7,235 bases of DNA from Sphingomonas bacterium (GCF_903643065.1 NZ_CAHJWX010000084.1:1-7235); one strand, 5' to 3'. Numbered from the stretch's first letter, positions 1 to 5,953 are shown. Numbers and translations: made by a program. The notes: generated by a model from the sequence alone, not told the origin.

Positions 1-528
1 CTGGCGCCCGCCGCCGCCGCGCCGGCGATCGCGCCGGCCTGGGCGGTGAACATGGCCGCGTCGCACCTGCGCTTCCAGAGCAGCGTTGGCGGCGCGACGT
101 TCACCGGCGCGTTCGCGCGCTGGCACGCCGATATCCGCTTCGATCCCAAGAACCTTCCCGGCTCGTCCGTGCTGGTGCGGGTCGACATGGCGTCGGCCAA
201 GACCGGCAGCAGCGACCGCGACGAGGCGCTGCCCGGCGCCGACTGGTTCTCGATCGGCAAGTTCGCGCAGGCGAGCTACGCGGCGAAGAGCTTCAAGGAT
301 CTGGGTGGGGGCCGTTACCAGGCGCTCGGCACGCTGACGATGCGCGGCGTCGCGCGCCCGCTGGCACTGCCGTTCACCTTGCGGATCCAGGGCGACCAGG
401 CGCGCATGACCGGCACGGCGATGATCGACCGGCACGTCTTCGGCGTCGGCCAGGGCCAGTTCGCCACCGCCGACACCGTGCCCTTCAACGTCCAGCTCGC
501 GATCGACCTCGCGGCCAAGCGCGGCTGA
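1..528 (+). CDS. YceI-family periplasmic lipid/isoprenoid-binding protein (5' end outside window)
   Basis: YceI proteins are secreted beta-barrel, lipocalin-like proteins that bind polyisoprenoid or other lipid tails such as quinones in the periplasm. The frame is open to base 1. The family's first strand appears as AWAVNMAASHLRF at about bases 37-75, so the GTG at 46 lies inside the domain and is not the true start. The Ala/Pro-rich residues before it look like the region just after a signal peptide, with the start further left. Family landmarks follow in order: the FTGAF turn, FDP and the S-V-x-V-x-V-D strand, a short charged segment with DRDEALPGADWF, the hallmark LTMRGVARPLALPF, and a C-terminal VFGVGQGQFATADTVPF strand before the TGA at 526. 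The cytochrome b561 gene begins 4 bases later, which implies co-translation. The family call is firm; the ligand is unknown. Confidence 0.93.
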   Translation: MAPAAAAPAIAPAWAVNMAASHLRFQSSVGGATFTGAFARWHADIRFDPKNLPGSSVLVRVDMASAKTGSSDRDEALPGADWFSIGKFAQASYAAKSFKDLGGGRYQALGTLTMRGVARPLALPFTLRIQGDQARMTGTAMIDRHVFGVGQGQFATADTVPFNVQLAIDLAAKRG

Positions 529-532
529 GCCG

Positions 533-1138
533 GTGAGCGCCGCCGCCATCACCGACGCCTCCGGCCATGGGCGGCGTTACTCGCTGGGCGCCATCGGCTT
601 CCACTGGCTGATCGCCGCGCTGATCATATACAACATCTATCTCGGCCTGCGCATGGACCGGATCACCGGGATGGACCGGTTCACGCTGTTTCAGCTGCAC
701 AAGTCGATCGGGATTACCGTGCTCGCGCTCAGCGTGCTGCGGCTCGGCTGGCGGCTGGCGCACCGGCCGCCCGCCTATCCGTCGACGATGAAACGGTGGG
801 AGCGCGCCGCCGCCACCACGACGCATTGGACCTTCTATGGGCTGATGCTGGTCATGCCGCTGACCGGCTGGGTGATCGTGTCCGCCAGCCCCCTCAACCT
901 GCCGACCCTGCTCTACAAGCTGATCCCGCTGCCCCATCTCGGCATCGTGCATGATCAGGCGATGCCCGTCCGGATGGCGATCGGGGACAAGGTGGCCACC
1001 ACGCACATGCTGCTCGCCTATCTGTTCGGCGCCCTGATCCTGCTGCACGTCGCCGCGGCGCTCAAGCATCAGTTCGTCCAGCGCGACGGCGTGCTCTGGC
1101 GGATCGTGCCCGGTCGACCCGCGCGGATCGCCGCCTAA
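533..1138 (+). CDS. Cytochrome b561 (CybB/YceJ-like), four-helix di-heme inner-membrane protein
   Basis: This 201-residue protein is a bacterial cytochrome b561, a di-heme protein that exchanges electrons with quinone; E. coli CybB was shown to oxidise superoxide and reduce ubiquinone. Four hydrophobic helices lie near residues 20-40, 54-75, 96-117 and 155-177. The expected histidines are present: H24 (GFHWL), H56 (QLHKSIG), H158 (TTHMLLAY) and H172 (LLHVAAALKHQF). They match, by my recall, E. coli CybB H13, H45, H137 and H151. The closing LHVAAALKHQF..RDGVLWRIVPGR is also characteristic. The start is GTG at 533, since no earlier start fits after the YceI stop and the next ATG would lose helix 1. 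The Shine-Dalgarno match is weak, consistent with translational coupling to YceI. E. coli pairs yceI with the b561 gene yceJ, so YceI may supply or receive a quinone-like ligand; that is inference. Confidence 0.93.
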   Translation: MSAAAITDASGHGRRYSLGAIGFHWLIAALIIYNIYLGLRMDRITGMDRFTLFQLHKSIGITVLALSVLRLGWRLAHRPPAYPSTMKRWERAAATTTHWTFYGLMLVMPLTGWVIVSASPLNLPTLLYKLIPLPHLGIVHDQAMPVRMAIGDKVATTHMLLAYLFGALILLHVAAALKHQFVQRDGVLWRIVPGRPARIAA

Positions 1139-1142
1139 GCCA

Positions 1143-1176
1143 GGCGCGCGCTCGCTCGCGGTGATCCGCTCGCGCC
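1143..1176 (+). terminator. GC-rich hairpin after the b561 gene, possible terminator
   Basis: Five bases after the b561 stop, GGCGCG (1143-1148) can pair with CGCGCC (1171-1176), around an inner stem GCGG/CCGC (1158-1161 with 1166-1169) and a TGAT loop. The two stems are separated by a lopsided internal loop (nine bases left, one right). There is no T-tract, so at best this is an unusual terminator or an RNA 3'-end structure. GC-rich DNA yields such pairings by chance. Confidence 0.3.
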
Positions 1177-1244
1177 GGAAATGGCCGGTTGCGATGTACG
1201 GAGTGATATCTACCGGCGCTATTCGCCATCTCCCGCGATCAAAC

Positions 1245-1327
1245 TCCCCTCCGCTATTCAAGGCGGCAGTCGGTTCGGTCGCCCAAAGAGGCCCTTGTTG
1301 AAGAGGGCCCTGGGTTTGGAGAGGGGA
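1245..1327 (+). promoter_or_regulatory. Receptor-gene leader with possible Shine-Dalgarno-sequestering fold
   Basis: TCCCCTC at 1245-1251 is perfectly complementary to GAGGGGA at 1321-1327, which overlaps the receptor's ribosome-binding site. The pairing would enclose a second hairpin: GGCCCT (1290-1295) with AGGGCC (1304-1309), extended by CCCA (1282-1285) with TGGG (1311-1314) across an internal loop. If transcription starts upstream of 1245, the messenger could fold into a form that hides the ribosome-binding site. I see no convincing -35/-10 pair in 1139-1332 and no AT-rich Fur-box-like palindrome, so neither the transcription start nor iron control can be read from the sequence. Confidence 0.3.
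1318..1326 (+). promoter_or_regulatory. Strong ribosome-binding site of the TonB-dependent receptor
   Basis: GGAGAGGGG lies six bases before the ATG at 1333. It fixes that start, which also opens directly into a textbook signal peptide. Confidence 0.8.
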
Positions 1328-1332
1328 TTAGA

Positions 1333-3873
1333 ATGCGTAAGTTGTTGCTTGCTGGTACCGCGATGGCCCTGGCGTTGGTTCCGGGGATGGCGCTGGCGCA
1401 GGATGCGGGCGCGCAGCAGCCCGTCGGCGCCGGCAACGTCCCCGCGGCTCAGGACTCGACCGGGCAGCCTCCGGTCGCCGCTGGCAATGCGGTCCCGTCG
1501 CAGCAGGCCTCGGGCATCCAGGACGGTTCGGCCACCGCCGATGCCACCGCGCAGACGCAGGCCTCGACCGGCATCCAGGACATCATCGTCACCGCGCAGC
1601 GCCGCGAGGAAAGCTCGCAAAAGGCGGCGATCGCGATCAGCGTGGTCGGTGGCGCCGGCCTCATCGGCGCGGGCATCGCGCAGCCGGAGCGGCTCAACCA
1701 GCTGGTGCCGGCGCTGACGATCGCCAATGTCGGACCGTCGGCGACGTCGTTCATCCGCGGCGTCGGCAACTTCTCGGTCTCGGTCACCAGCGATCCGGCC
1801 GTCGCGTTCAACTATGACGGCGTCTATATCGGCCGTTTGACTGCCACCTCGACCACCTTCTTCGATATCGACCGCGTCGAGGTGCTGAAGGGGCCGCAGG
1901 GCACGCTGTACGGCCGCAACGCGACGGCGGGCGCGATCAACGTCTTGCCCACCCAGCCCAAGATCGGCGAGCTGAGCGGCTATGGCACGATCTCCTACGG
2001 CAATTATCATGCGCTGGTCGGCGAAGCCGCGGTCAATCTGCCGATCGGCGACAACGGCGCGGTGCGGATCTCCGGCGTAATCAACGATCGCCACGGTTAC
2101 GAGAGCGACGGCACGTCGGACGACAAGTCCGAGGGGCTGCGGCTGCAGGTGAAGGCGAAGCTGACCCCGGCGCTGACCGCGCGGCTGTCGTTCGACTATT
2201 CGCATCTGGGCGGCGCCGGGGCGGGCGCCAGCTACCTCAACACCTATGTCTGCGGGGCGGCGACGCCGACCACGCCGGGCCGCACGCCGCATTGCATCGT
2301 GACGCCCACCAACATCCCGCGCTCGGACGGCATCCTGTCGGCGCGGTCGCAGGCGTTCGAGACGTCACGCAACAGCGCCATCGCGGGCCGCAAATACGAT
2401 CCGTTCCCCAGCCTGTATCAGGACAGCTCGTTCTACGGCTCGAACGCCGATATCGAGTATGACACGGGCGTCGGCACGCTCACGGTGATCCCGGCGGTCC
2501 GGTTCGATCACGTCGTCAACCGCAACGCGGGCGGCGGCTTCCCGATCGCCAACAACCAGAAGGACATCCAGTACAGCGTCGAGACGCGCTTCGCCGGCAA
2601 GGTCAACCTGTTCGACTATACGCTGGGCTTCTTCTACTACAACGAGGACGCCAAGCTCCAGGCGGGCACGGTGGCCAGCGCCACCAGCGAGAACTTCCAG
2701 GACCCGACGCAGGTCAAGACCGAGTCGTACGCGCCCTTCCTGCGCCTGACCGCCAATCTCACGAACCGGCTGCGCCTCGTCGGCGGCATCCGCTACACGC
2801 ACGATCACAAGGACTTCCTCGCGCACGGCATCACCATCGCGGAGACGTGCAACGCGGGCTTCACCTGCCCGACCGCGATCCTGCCGCCGGCGATCACCTC
2901 GTTCTACGCGCTCCCCTTCGCCGTACCCGCCAACCAGAGCGCGACGCCCTCCATCCCGGTCCGCATCGCCGGGCCGACGCCGAACACCACGATCGCGCGC
3001 ACCGACATCTTCTTCAACAACAAGCTCAGCAACGGGCACGCCACCTATCGCGGCGCGGTCGAGTTCGATCTGGCGCCGGCGTCGCTGCTCTATGCCAGCT
3101 ACGAGACCGGCTTCCGCTCGGGCGGCTTCAACAACGCGGTGGGGCTGGAGACCTTCCAGCCGGAATATCTGGACGCGTTCACGGTCGGGTCGAAGAACCG
3201 CTTCTTCGACAACCGGGTCCAGCTCAACGTCGAGGCGTTCTACTGGAACTACAAGAACGAGCAGATCGCCCATGCGGCGGTCGACGCGCTGAACCGTCCC
3301 GGCAGCTACACGCAGAACATCGGCAAGTCCAAGATCAAGGGCGTCGAGGCCGAAGGCCGCGTGCTGGTGACGAAGACGACCGAGCTGACCGCCGACGTGC
3401 AGTATCTGGATGCCAAGGACAAGAGCTTCACCTATTCGACGCTCGGCTATCCTTATACGAACTGCGCGGTGTCGCCGTCGACGCTGCCGCCGCTGTTCGG
3501 TCTGGTCCCGTTCTTCAACGTGAACTGCGCCGGCCAGCGATCGTACAACGCGCCGAAATGGTCGGTGAACCTGGGCGGCTCGCAGACGGTGCCGCTTGGC
3601 GACTATAAGATCGTGTTCGGGGTCGACACGGCATACAAGACGAAGCGCTACACCTATTTCGACTACGCGACCGAACAGTTGCAGCCGTCGAGCTGGACCA
3701 CGAATGCACAGGTCTCGTTCGGGCCCAAGGACGGCCATTTCTCGGTGCAGGGTTTCGTGCGCAACATCGAGAATGATCGCCTGCTGACGGCGCCGGTGGC
3801 GTTCGGCGGGGTGTTGACCTCGTTCACCACGCCGCCGCGCACCTATGGCGCCCGTCTGTCCGTCAAGTTCTGA
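1333..3873 (+). CDS. TonB-dependent outer-membrane receptor, substrate unknown
   Basis: This 846-residue protein is a ligand-gated outer-membrane transporter energised by TonB-ExbB-ExbD. Residues 1-22 form a signal peptide (MRKLLLAG...ALA|Q). Residues 23-82 are a Gln/Ala/Pro/Gly-rich linker built from degenerate repeats. The TonB box is DIIVTAQR at 83-90. The plug spans about 95-210, with FIRGVGNF and the hallmark IDRVEVLKGPQGTLYGRNATAG near 179-201. The barrel runs from about 215 to the C-terminal YGARLSVKF, whose terminal Phe is the usual assembly signal. There is no N-terminal secretin/TonB (STN) signalling domain, so cell-surface sigma-factor signalling of the FecA type is unlikely. Three cysteine pairs (307/321, 506/512, 711/732) fall in probable surface loops. 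No adjacent gene fixes the ligand; siderophores, vitamin B12, sugars and aromatic or lipidic compounds are all possible. Flanking hairpins suggest it is transcribed alone. Confidence 0.96.
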   Translation: MRKLLLAGTAMALALVPGMALAQDAGAQQPVGAGNVPAAQDSTGQPPVAAGNAVPSQQASGIQDGSATADATAQTQASTGIQDIIVTAQRREESSQKAAIAISVVGGAGLIGAGIAQPERLNQLVPALTIANVGPSATSFIRGVGNFSVSVTSDPAVAFNYDGVYIGRLTATSTTFFDIDRVEVLKGPQGTLYGRNATAGAINVLPTQPKIGELSGYGTISYGNYHALVGEAAVNLPIGDNGAVRISGVINDRHGYESDGTSDDKSEGLRLQVKAKLTPALTARLSFDYSHLGGAGAGASYLNTYVCGAATPTTPGRTPHCIVTPTNIPRSDGILSARSQAFETSRNSAIAGRKYDPFPSLYQDSSFYGSNADIEYDTGVGTLTVIPAVRFDHVVNRNAGGGFPIANNQKDIQYSVETRFAGKVNLFDYTLGFFYYNEDAKLQAGTVASATSENFQDPTQVKTESYAPFLRLTANLTNRLRLVGGIRYTHDHKDFLAHGITIAETCNAGFTCPTAILPPAITSFYALPFAVPANQSATPSIPVRIAGPTPNTTIARTDIFFNNKLSNGHATYRGAVEFDLAPASLLYASYETGFRSGGFNNAVGLETFQPEYLDAFTVGSKNRFFDNRVQLNVEAFYWNYKNEQIAHAAVDALNRPGSYTQNIGKSKIKGVEAEGRVLVTKTTELTADVQYLDAKDKSFTYSTLGYPYTNCAVSPSTLPPLFGLVPFFNVNCAGQRSYNAPKWSVNLGGSQTVPLGDYKIVFGVDTAYKTKRYTYFDYATEQLQPSSWTTNAQVSFGPKDGHFSVQGFVRNIENDRLLTAPVAFGGVLTSFTTPPRTYGARLSVKF

Positions 3874-3879
3874 CGGTGA

Positions 3880-3910
3880 CGTCGGTCGGGGCAGGCGGTC
3901 TCGACCGACG
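3880..3910 (+). terminator. Hairpin just after the receptor gene, probable terminator
   Basis: CGTCGGTCG (3880-3888) and CGACCGACG (3902-3910) form a perfect 9-bp stem starting 6 bases after the receptor stop. Four further inner pairs, two of them G-T wobbles (3889-3892 with 3898-3901), would leave a 5-base loop. No T-tract follows. Position and stem length favour a terminator or messenger 3'-end stabiliser. Confidence 0.5.
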
Positions 3911-3914
3911 GACC

Positions 3915-3942
3915 TTGGCGGGTTCGCGCTGGATTTGCTATC
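3915..3942 (+). promoter_or_regulatory. Weak candidate promoter for the NmrA-like gene
   Basis: TTGGCG (3915-3920) and TGCTAT (3936-3941) are separated by 15 bases and resemble a poor sigma-70 promoter. The spacing is short and the -10 match imperfect. The only real support is its place between the preceding hairpin and the next gene. Confidence 0.2.
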
Positions 3943-3975
3943 CGAACAGGCCGACGCGACGTGTCGGTGGTTTCC

Positions 3976-3980
3976 GGAGA
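3976..3980 (+). promoter_or_regulatory. Ribosome-binding site deciding the NmrA-like start
   Basis: GGAGA sits five bases before the ATG at 3986. This supports a start there rather than at the in-frame ATG at 3845, which overlaps the receptor gene and would add 47 residues ahead of the first Rossmann strand. Confidence 0.65.
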
Positions 3981-3985
3981 CCGTG

Positions 3986-4867
3986 ATGATCCTCGTCAAC
4001 GCCGCCAATGGCCAGCAGGGCCGGCTGCTCGTGCCCAAGCTGTTGCAGCAGGGCCGGCAGCTTCGCGCCTGCGTCCGGTCCGAGCAATCCGCGGCGGCGC
4101 TGCGCGCGGCCGGCGTGACCGATGTCGTCGTCGGCGACATCGCCCAGCCCGAGGTGATCGCGCGGGCGATCGAGGGCGTCGACACGGTCTATCATGTCTG
4201 CCCGGGCATCGATCCGCGCGAGCGCGCGATGGGATTGGCCTGGATCGACGCGGCCAGGGCGGCGGGCGTCGGGCATTTCGTGTTCAGTTCGGTGCTCCAC
4301 GCGATTCTCACCGATCTGGTGCAGCACGAGATCAAGCGCGACATCGAGGAGTATCTGATCTCGTCGGGGCTGGAATACACGATCCTCCAGCCCACCATCT
4401 ACATGGCCCCGCGCCGCTTCACGCGCATCTTCGAAACGGGCGTGCTGCGGGCGGGCTGGTCGCTCGACCGTCATCAATCGCTGGTCGACATCGGCGACGT
4501 GACCGATGTCGCTGCGATGGTGCTGGTCGAGGGCGATCGCCACGCGGGCGCGACCTATGAGCTGGTCGGCGCGGGCCGCTACACCGCGCACGACATGGGC
4601 GCGATCATCGCCAAGGTGTTCGGCAAGCCGATCCGCGTCGAGCAGATCGGGCCCGACGCGTATCTGAAGGGCCTGTTCGGCGACCAGGATCTCAGCACCA
4701 TGCCGCACGAGGCGGCCGTCGGCCGATCGCTCACCGACCGCTACAGCAGCCACGACTTCACCGGCAATCCCAACGTGCTCACCTGGCTGCTCGGCCGGCC
4801 GCCGACCAGTTTCGAGCAGTTCGTCGTCGCCCATCACGCCGCCATGACGGCGGCGTCACTAAGCTGA
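3986..4867 (+). CDS. NmrA-like atypical short-chain dehydrogenase, NAD(P)-binding
   Basis: This 293-residue protein belongs to the NmrA/quinone-oxidoreductase-2-like branch of atypical short-chain dehydrogenases, whose members are NAD(P)H-dependent reductases or redox-sensing regulators. MILVNAANGQQGRLL opens directly into the first Rossmann strand. The nucleotide loop reads A6-A-N-G9-Q-Q-G12, so the first glycine of the usual GxxGxxG is alanine. R31 after strand 2 (ACVRSEQ) suits NADPH. Further landmarks are VVGDI (48-52), VDTVYHV (65-71), the FVFSSVLHA strand (98-106), HEIKRDIEEYL (114-124, with K118 where related proteins keep a lysine) and the substrate-site stretch LQPTIYM (134-140). I see no YxxxK catalytic pair of classical dehydrogenases. 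The GTG at 3983, just before the ATG, is an alternative start. The substrate is unknown, and a purely regulatory role cannot be excluded. Confidence 0.88.
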   Translation: MILVNAANGQQGRLLVPKLLQQGRQLRACVRSEQSAAALRAAGVTDVVVGDIAQPEVIARAIEGVDTVYHVCPGIDPRERAMGLAWIDAARAAGVGHFVFSSVLHAILTDLVQHEIKRDIEEYLISSGLEYTILQPTIYMAPRRFTRIFETGVLRAGWSLDRHQSLVDIGDVTDVAAMVLVEGDRHAGATYELVGAGRYTAHDMGAIIAKVFGKPIRVEQIGPDAYLKGLFGDQDLSTMPHEAAVGRSLTDRYSSHDFTGNPNVLTWLLGRPPTSFEQFVVAHHAAMTAASLS

Positions 4868-4882
4868 GCGAGTGCCGTCATG
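4843..4882 (+). repeat. Perfect 9-bp inverted repeat across the NmrA-like stop codon
   Basis: CATGACGGC (4843-4851) is the exact reverse complement of GCCGTCATG (4874-4882). The arms flank 22 bases that contain the TGA at 4865-4867. A smaller CACT/AGTG pairing (4857-4860 with 4871-4874) can form inside, competing for one base. There is no T-tract. It could act as a partial terminator, an RNA stabiliser or a protein-binding site; the left arm is also coding. Confidence 0.4.
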
Positions 4883-4968
4883 CGACCGATCGGATGTTTC
4901 CTTTCCTGCGCGGCGATCGTGGCCGTCACCGCATCGCCAATCTTCACCTCCTGTCCGGGAACAAGCCG

Positions 4969-5526
4969 ATGACCGATCCCGCCGCCTCCCTGTCGCCGCG
5001 CGTCCCCGCGCTCGCGGCGCTGCTGTTCTTCATCCCGGTGGTGGTGTCGTTCGCGGTCGCGCCCGGCATGTGGTGGATCAACTATCCAGGTATCCTGTTC
5101 CACCTGGCGATCTTCCTGCTGGTCTCGAAGCTGGACGCACCGGAGTGGGCGAGGGCGGCGGGCTATGGCTGGATCCTGCTCGACGTGACGACCGGCGTCA
5201 TGACAATGGGCAACGTCGCGCACAACATCGCCTATTTCGAGCGTTACGGTGGCCATATCTTCGCCGGCATCTGGTTCGTCACCGTGTCGTTGCCCGGCTC
5301 GCGCGCGGTCAGGATCACCGGCGTGCTCGCGGGCGCGCTCCTGTTTTCCTACAGTTTCGTCACCCGCTTCGTGCCCGCGGTGGCGCTGAGCGCGACCTCG
5401 CCGCTCATCCTGATCTGGCTCGGGCTCGTCGCCTGGCAGAATGGCGTGCGTCGGGTAACGGCGTCACGGTCGACGGCGGCGCTGGGCGCCACCCAGGCCC
5501 CGGCCCTTGCGGGAGATCGTCTGTGA
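4969..5526 (+). CDS. Six-helix integral membrane protein of unknown function
   Basis: I do not recognise this 185-residue protein. Six hydrophobic segments are visible at about 13-33, 38-53, 64-82, 95-109, 115-135 and 137-157, followed by a polar tail of about 25 residues. Polar residues within or beside the helices include H45, D72, N82, H85, N86 and H96, which could matter for ligand or metal binding, but no known motif stands out. I chose the ATG at 4969 because GGGA lies eight bases upstream and the hydrophobic protein starts soon after. An in-frame ATG at 4894 would add 25 Arg/His-rich residues unlike an N-terminus. The gene starts 101 bases after the NmrA-like gene. Its TGA overlaps the GTG start of the next gene, so the two are probably co-translated. 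It may be a small transporter, sensor or envelope protein; none is supported. Confidence 0.8.
   Translation: MTDPAASLSPRVPALAALLFFIPVVVSFAVAPGMWWINYPGILFHLAIFLLVSKLDAPEWARAAGYGWILLDVTTGVMTMGNVAHNIAYFERYGGHIFAGIWFVTVSLPGSRAVRITGVLAGALLFSYSFVTRFVPAVALSATSPLILIWLGLVAWQNGVRRVTASRSTAALGATQAPALAGDRL
5511..5515 (+). promoter_or_regulatory. Ribosome-binding site for the small secreted protein
   Basis: GGGAG lies seven bases before the GTG at 5523, inside the end of the membrane-protein gene. It supports a GTG start that yields a clean signal peptide; no ATG sits at an equivalent place. Confidence 0.6.
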
Positions 5527-5882
5527 AGCTCGTCCTGGCGTCGCTCCTGCTCGCCCCGCTGTCACCCGTCGTCGCGCAACAGGCGGCGCCTGCCGCAGGG
5601 CCGGTCACCTATGGTCCGGGTCACAAGCTGTGCAGCGACTGGTCGGCCGCCGAGACCAAGGCCGATCCGTCGGAATATATGGCCAACCGGTTCTTCGTGG
5701 CGGGCGTGATGTCGGCCTATAACATCTATGTGTCGCCGCCCGGTTTCGACATCGGTCGAGGCCTGACGCCCGACGACATGAAGAGCTTCATGCATGGCGA
5801 GTGCGCCGCGCATCCGGCCGAGACGATCGCGACCGCCGCGACCGCGTTCGTGGCGATGATGAAGGCGCGGCAGGGCAAATAG
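5523..5882 (+). CDS. Small secreted two-cysteine protein, distantly Rap1a/Tai-like
   Basis: This 119-residue protein has a clear signal peptide (MKLVLASLLLAPLSPVVA|QQ, residues 1-18) and about 100 mature residues, so it should act in the periplasm or be secreted. Two cysteines, C37 (HKLCSDW) and C94 (HGECAAHP), could form one disulphide. The order C...FFVAGVMSAYN (57-67)...MKSFMHGECAAHPAETIATAA resembles small periplasmic alpha-helical proteins of the Rap1a/Tai immunity type, with a G-x-x-S/G helix followed by a C-x-x-H/N-P helix. This is a pattern impression only. No toxin or type VI secretion gene is nearby, so an immunity role is not supported. The GTG start overlaps the TGA of the membrane-protein gene by four bases (GTGA), implying linked expression and perhaps linked function. 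The gene ends before a strong hairpin. Confidence 0.85.
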   Translation: MKLVLASLLLAPLSPVVAQQAAPAAGPVTYGPGHKLCSDWSAAETKADPSEYMANRFFVAGVMSAYNIYVSPPGFDIGRGLTPDDMKSFMHGECAAHPAETIATAATAFVAMMKARQGK

Positions 5883-5891
5883 GGCGCGACC

Positions 5892-5918
5892 ACCCGGCGC
5901 GAGCGGCTCGCGCCGGGT
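5892..5918. terminator. Perfect 12-bp hairpin between convergent genes, likely two-way terminator
   Basis: ACCCGGCGCGAG (5892-5903) and CTCGCGCCGGGT (5907-5918) pair without mismatch around a CGG loop. The hairpin lies 9 bases after the small secreted protein gene and 23 bases beyond the end of the opposing aldehyde dehydrogenase gene, so it can end transcripts from both sides. Neither side has a T-tract, so it departs from the classic intrinsic terminator; extreme stem stability or Rho may compensate. Confidence 0.7.
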
Positions 5919-5921
5919 CGT

Positions 5922-5953
5922 CGGGTCAGGAGGTCGCCGGGTCAGGCGGTCAT
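5922..5953. repeat. Imperfect 16-bp tandem duplication at the aldehyde dehydrogenase 3' end
   Basis: CGGGTCAGGAGGTCGC (5922-5937) is followed directly by CGGGTCAGGCGGTCAT (5938-5953); 13 of 16 positions match, including the first nine. The second copy contains the dehydrogenase stop codon and its last three codons; the first copy holds a second TCCTGACCCG-like stretch just beyond it. It looks like a small decayed duplication. Confidence 0.5.

Noticed and set aside
1189..1212. TTGCGA followed by TATCTA as a promoter for the receptor gene
   Set aside because: The spacer is only 12 bases, too short for a sigma-70 promoter.
1217..1259. 8-base direct repeat CGCTATTC at 1217-1224 and 1252-1259, considered as operator half-sites
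   Set aside because: One such repeat in about 190 bases is not far from chance, and no symmetry or promoter element supports it.
485..1261. Minus-strand open frame (258 codons) opposite the b561 gene
   Set aside because: His/Gln/Arg/Gly-rich, motif-free mirror of a well-supported cytochrome gene.
1258..2292. Minus-strand open frame (344 codons) under the receptor's N-terminal part
   Set aside because: Low-complexity Arg/Ala/Asp composition and no recognisable motif; it is a shadow of the receptor gene.
3951..3967. CCGAC/GTCGG 5-bp hairpin before the NmrA-like gene
   Set aside because: Too short to separate from chance at this GC content.
2365..4185. Long minus-strand open frame (606 codons) antisense to the receptor gene
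   Set aside because: It is Arg/Asp/Val-rich with no domain, crosses the receptor's end and the NmrA-like start, and is the expected mirror of GC-rich coding sequence. The plus-strand receptor has a clear signal peptide, plug and barrel.
4872..5882. 336-codon plus-strand frame read as one protein
   Set aside because: Its first two thirds are an Arg-rich shadow of the membrane-protein gene. Only the part from the GTG at 5523 has a signal peptide and ordinary composition, so the gene starts there.
5523..5882. Calling the small secreted protein a type VI immunity protein
   Set aside because: The resemblance to Rap1a/Tai proteins is only a pattern impression, and no effector or secretion gene is in the window.
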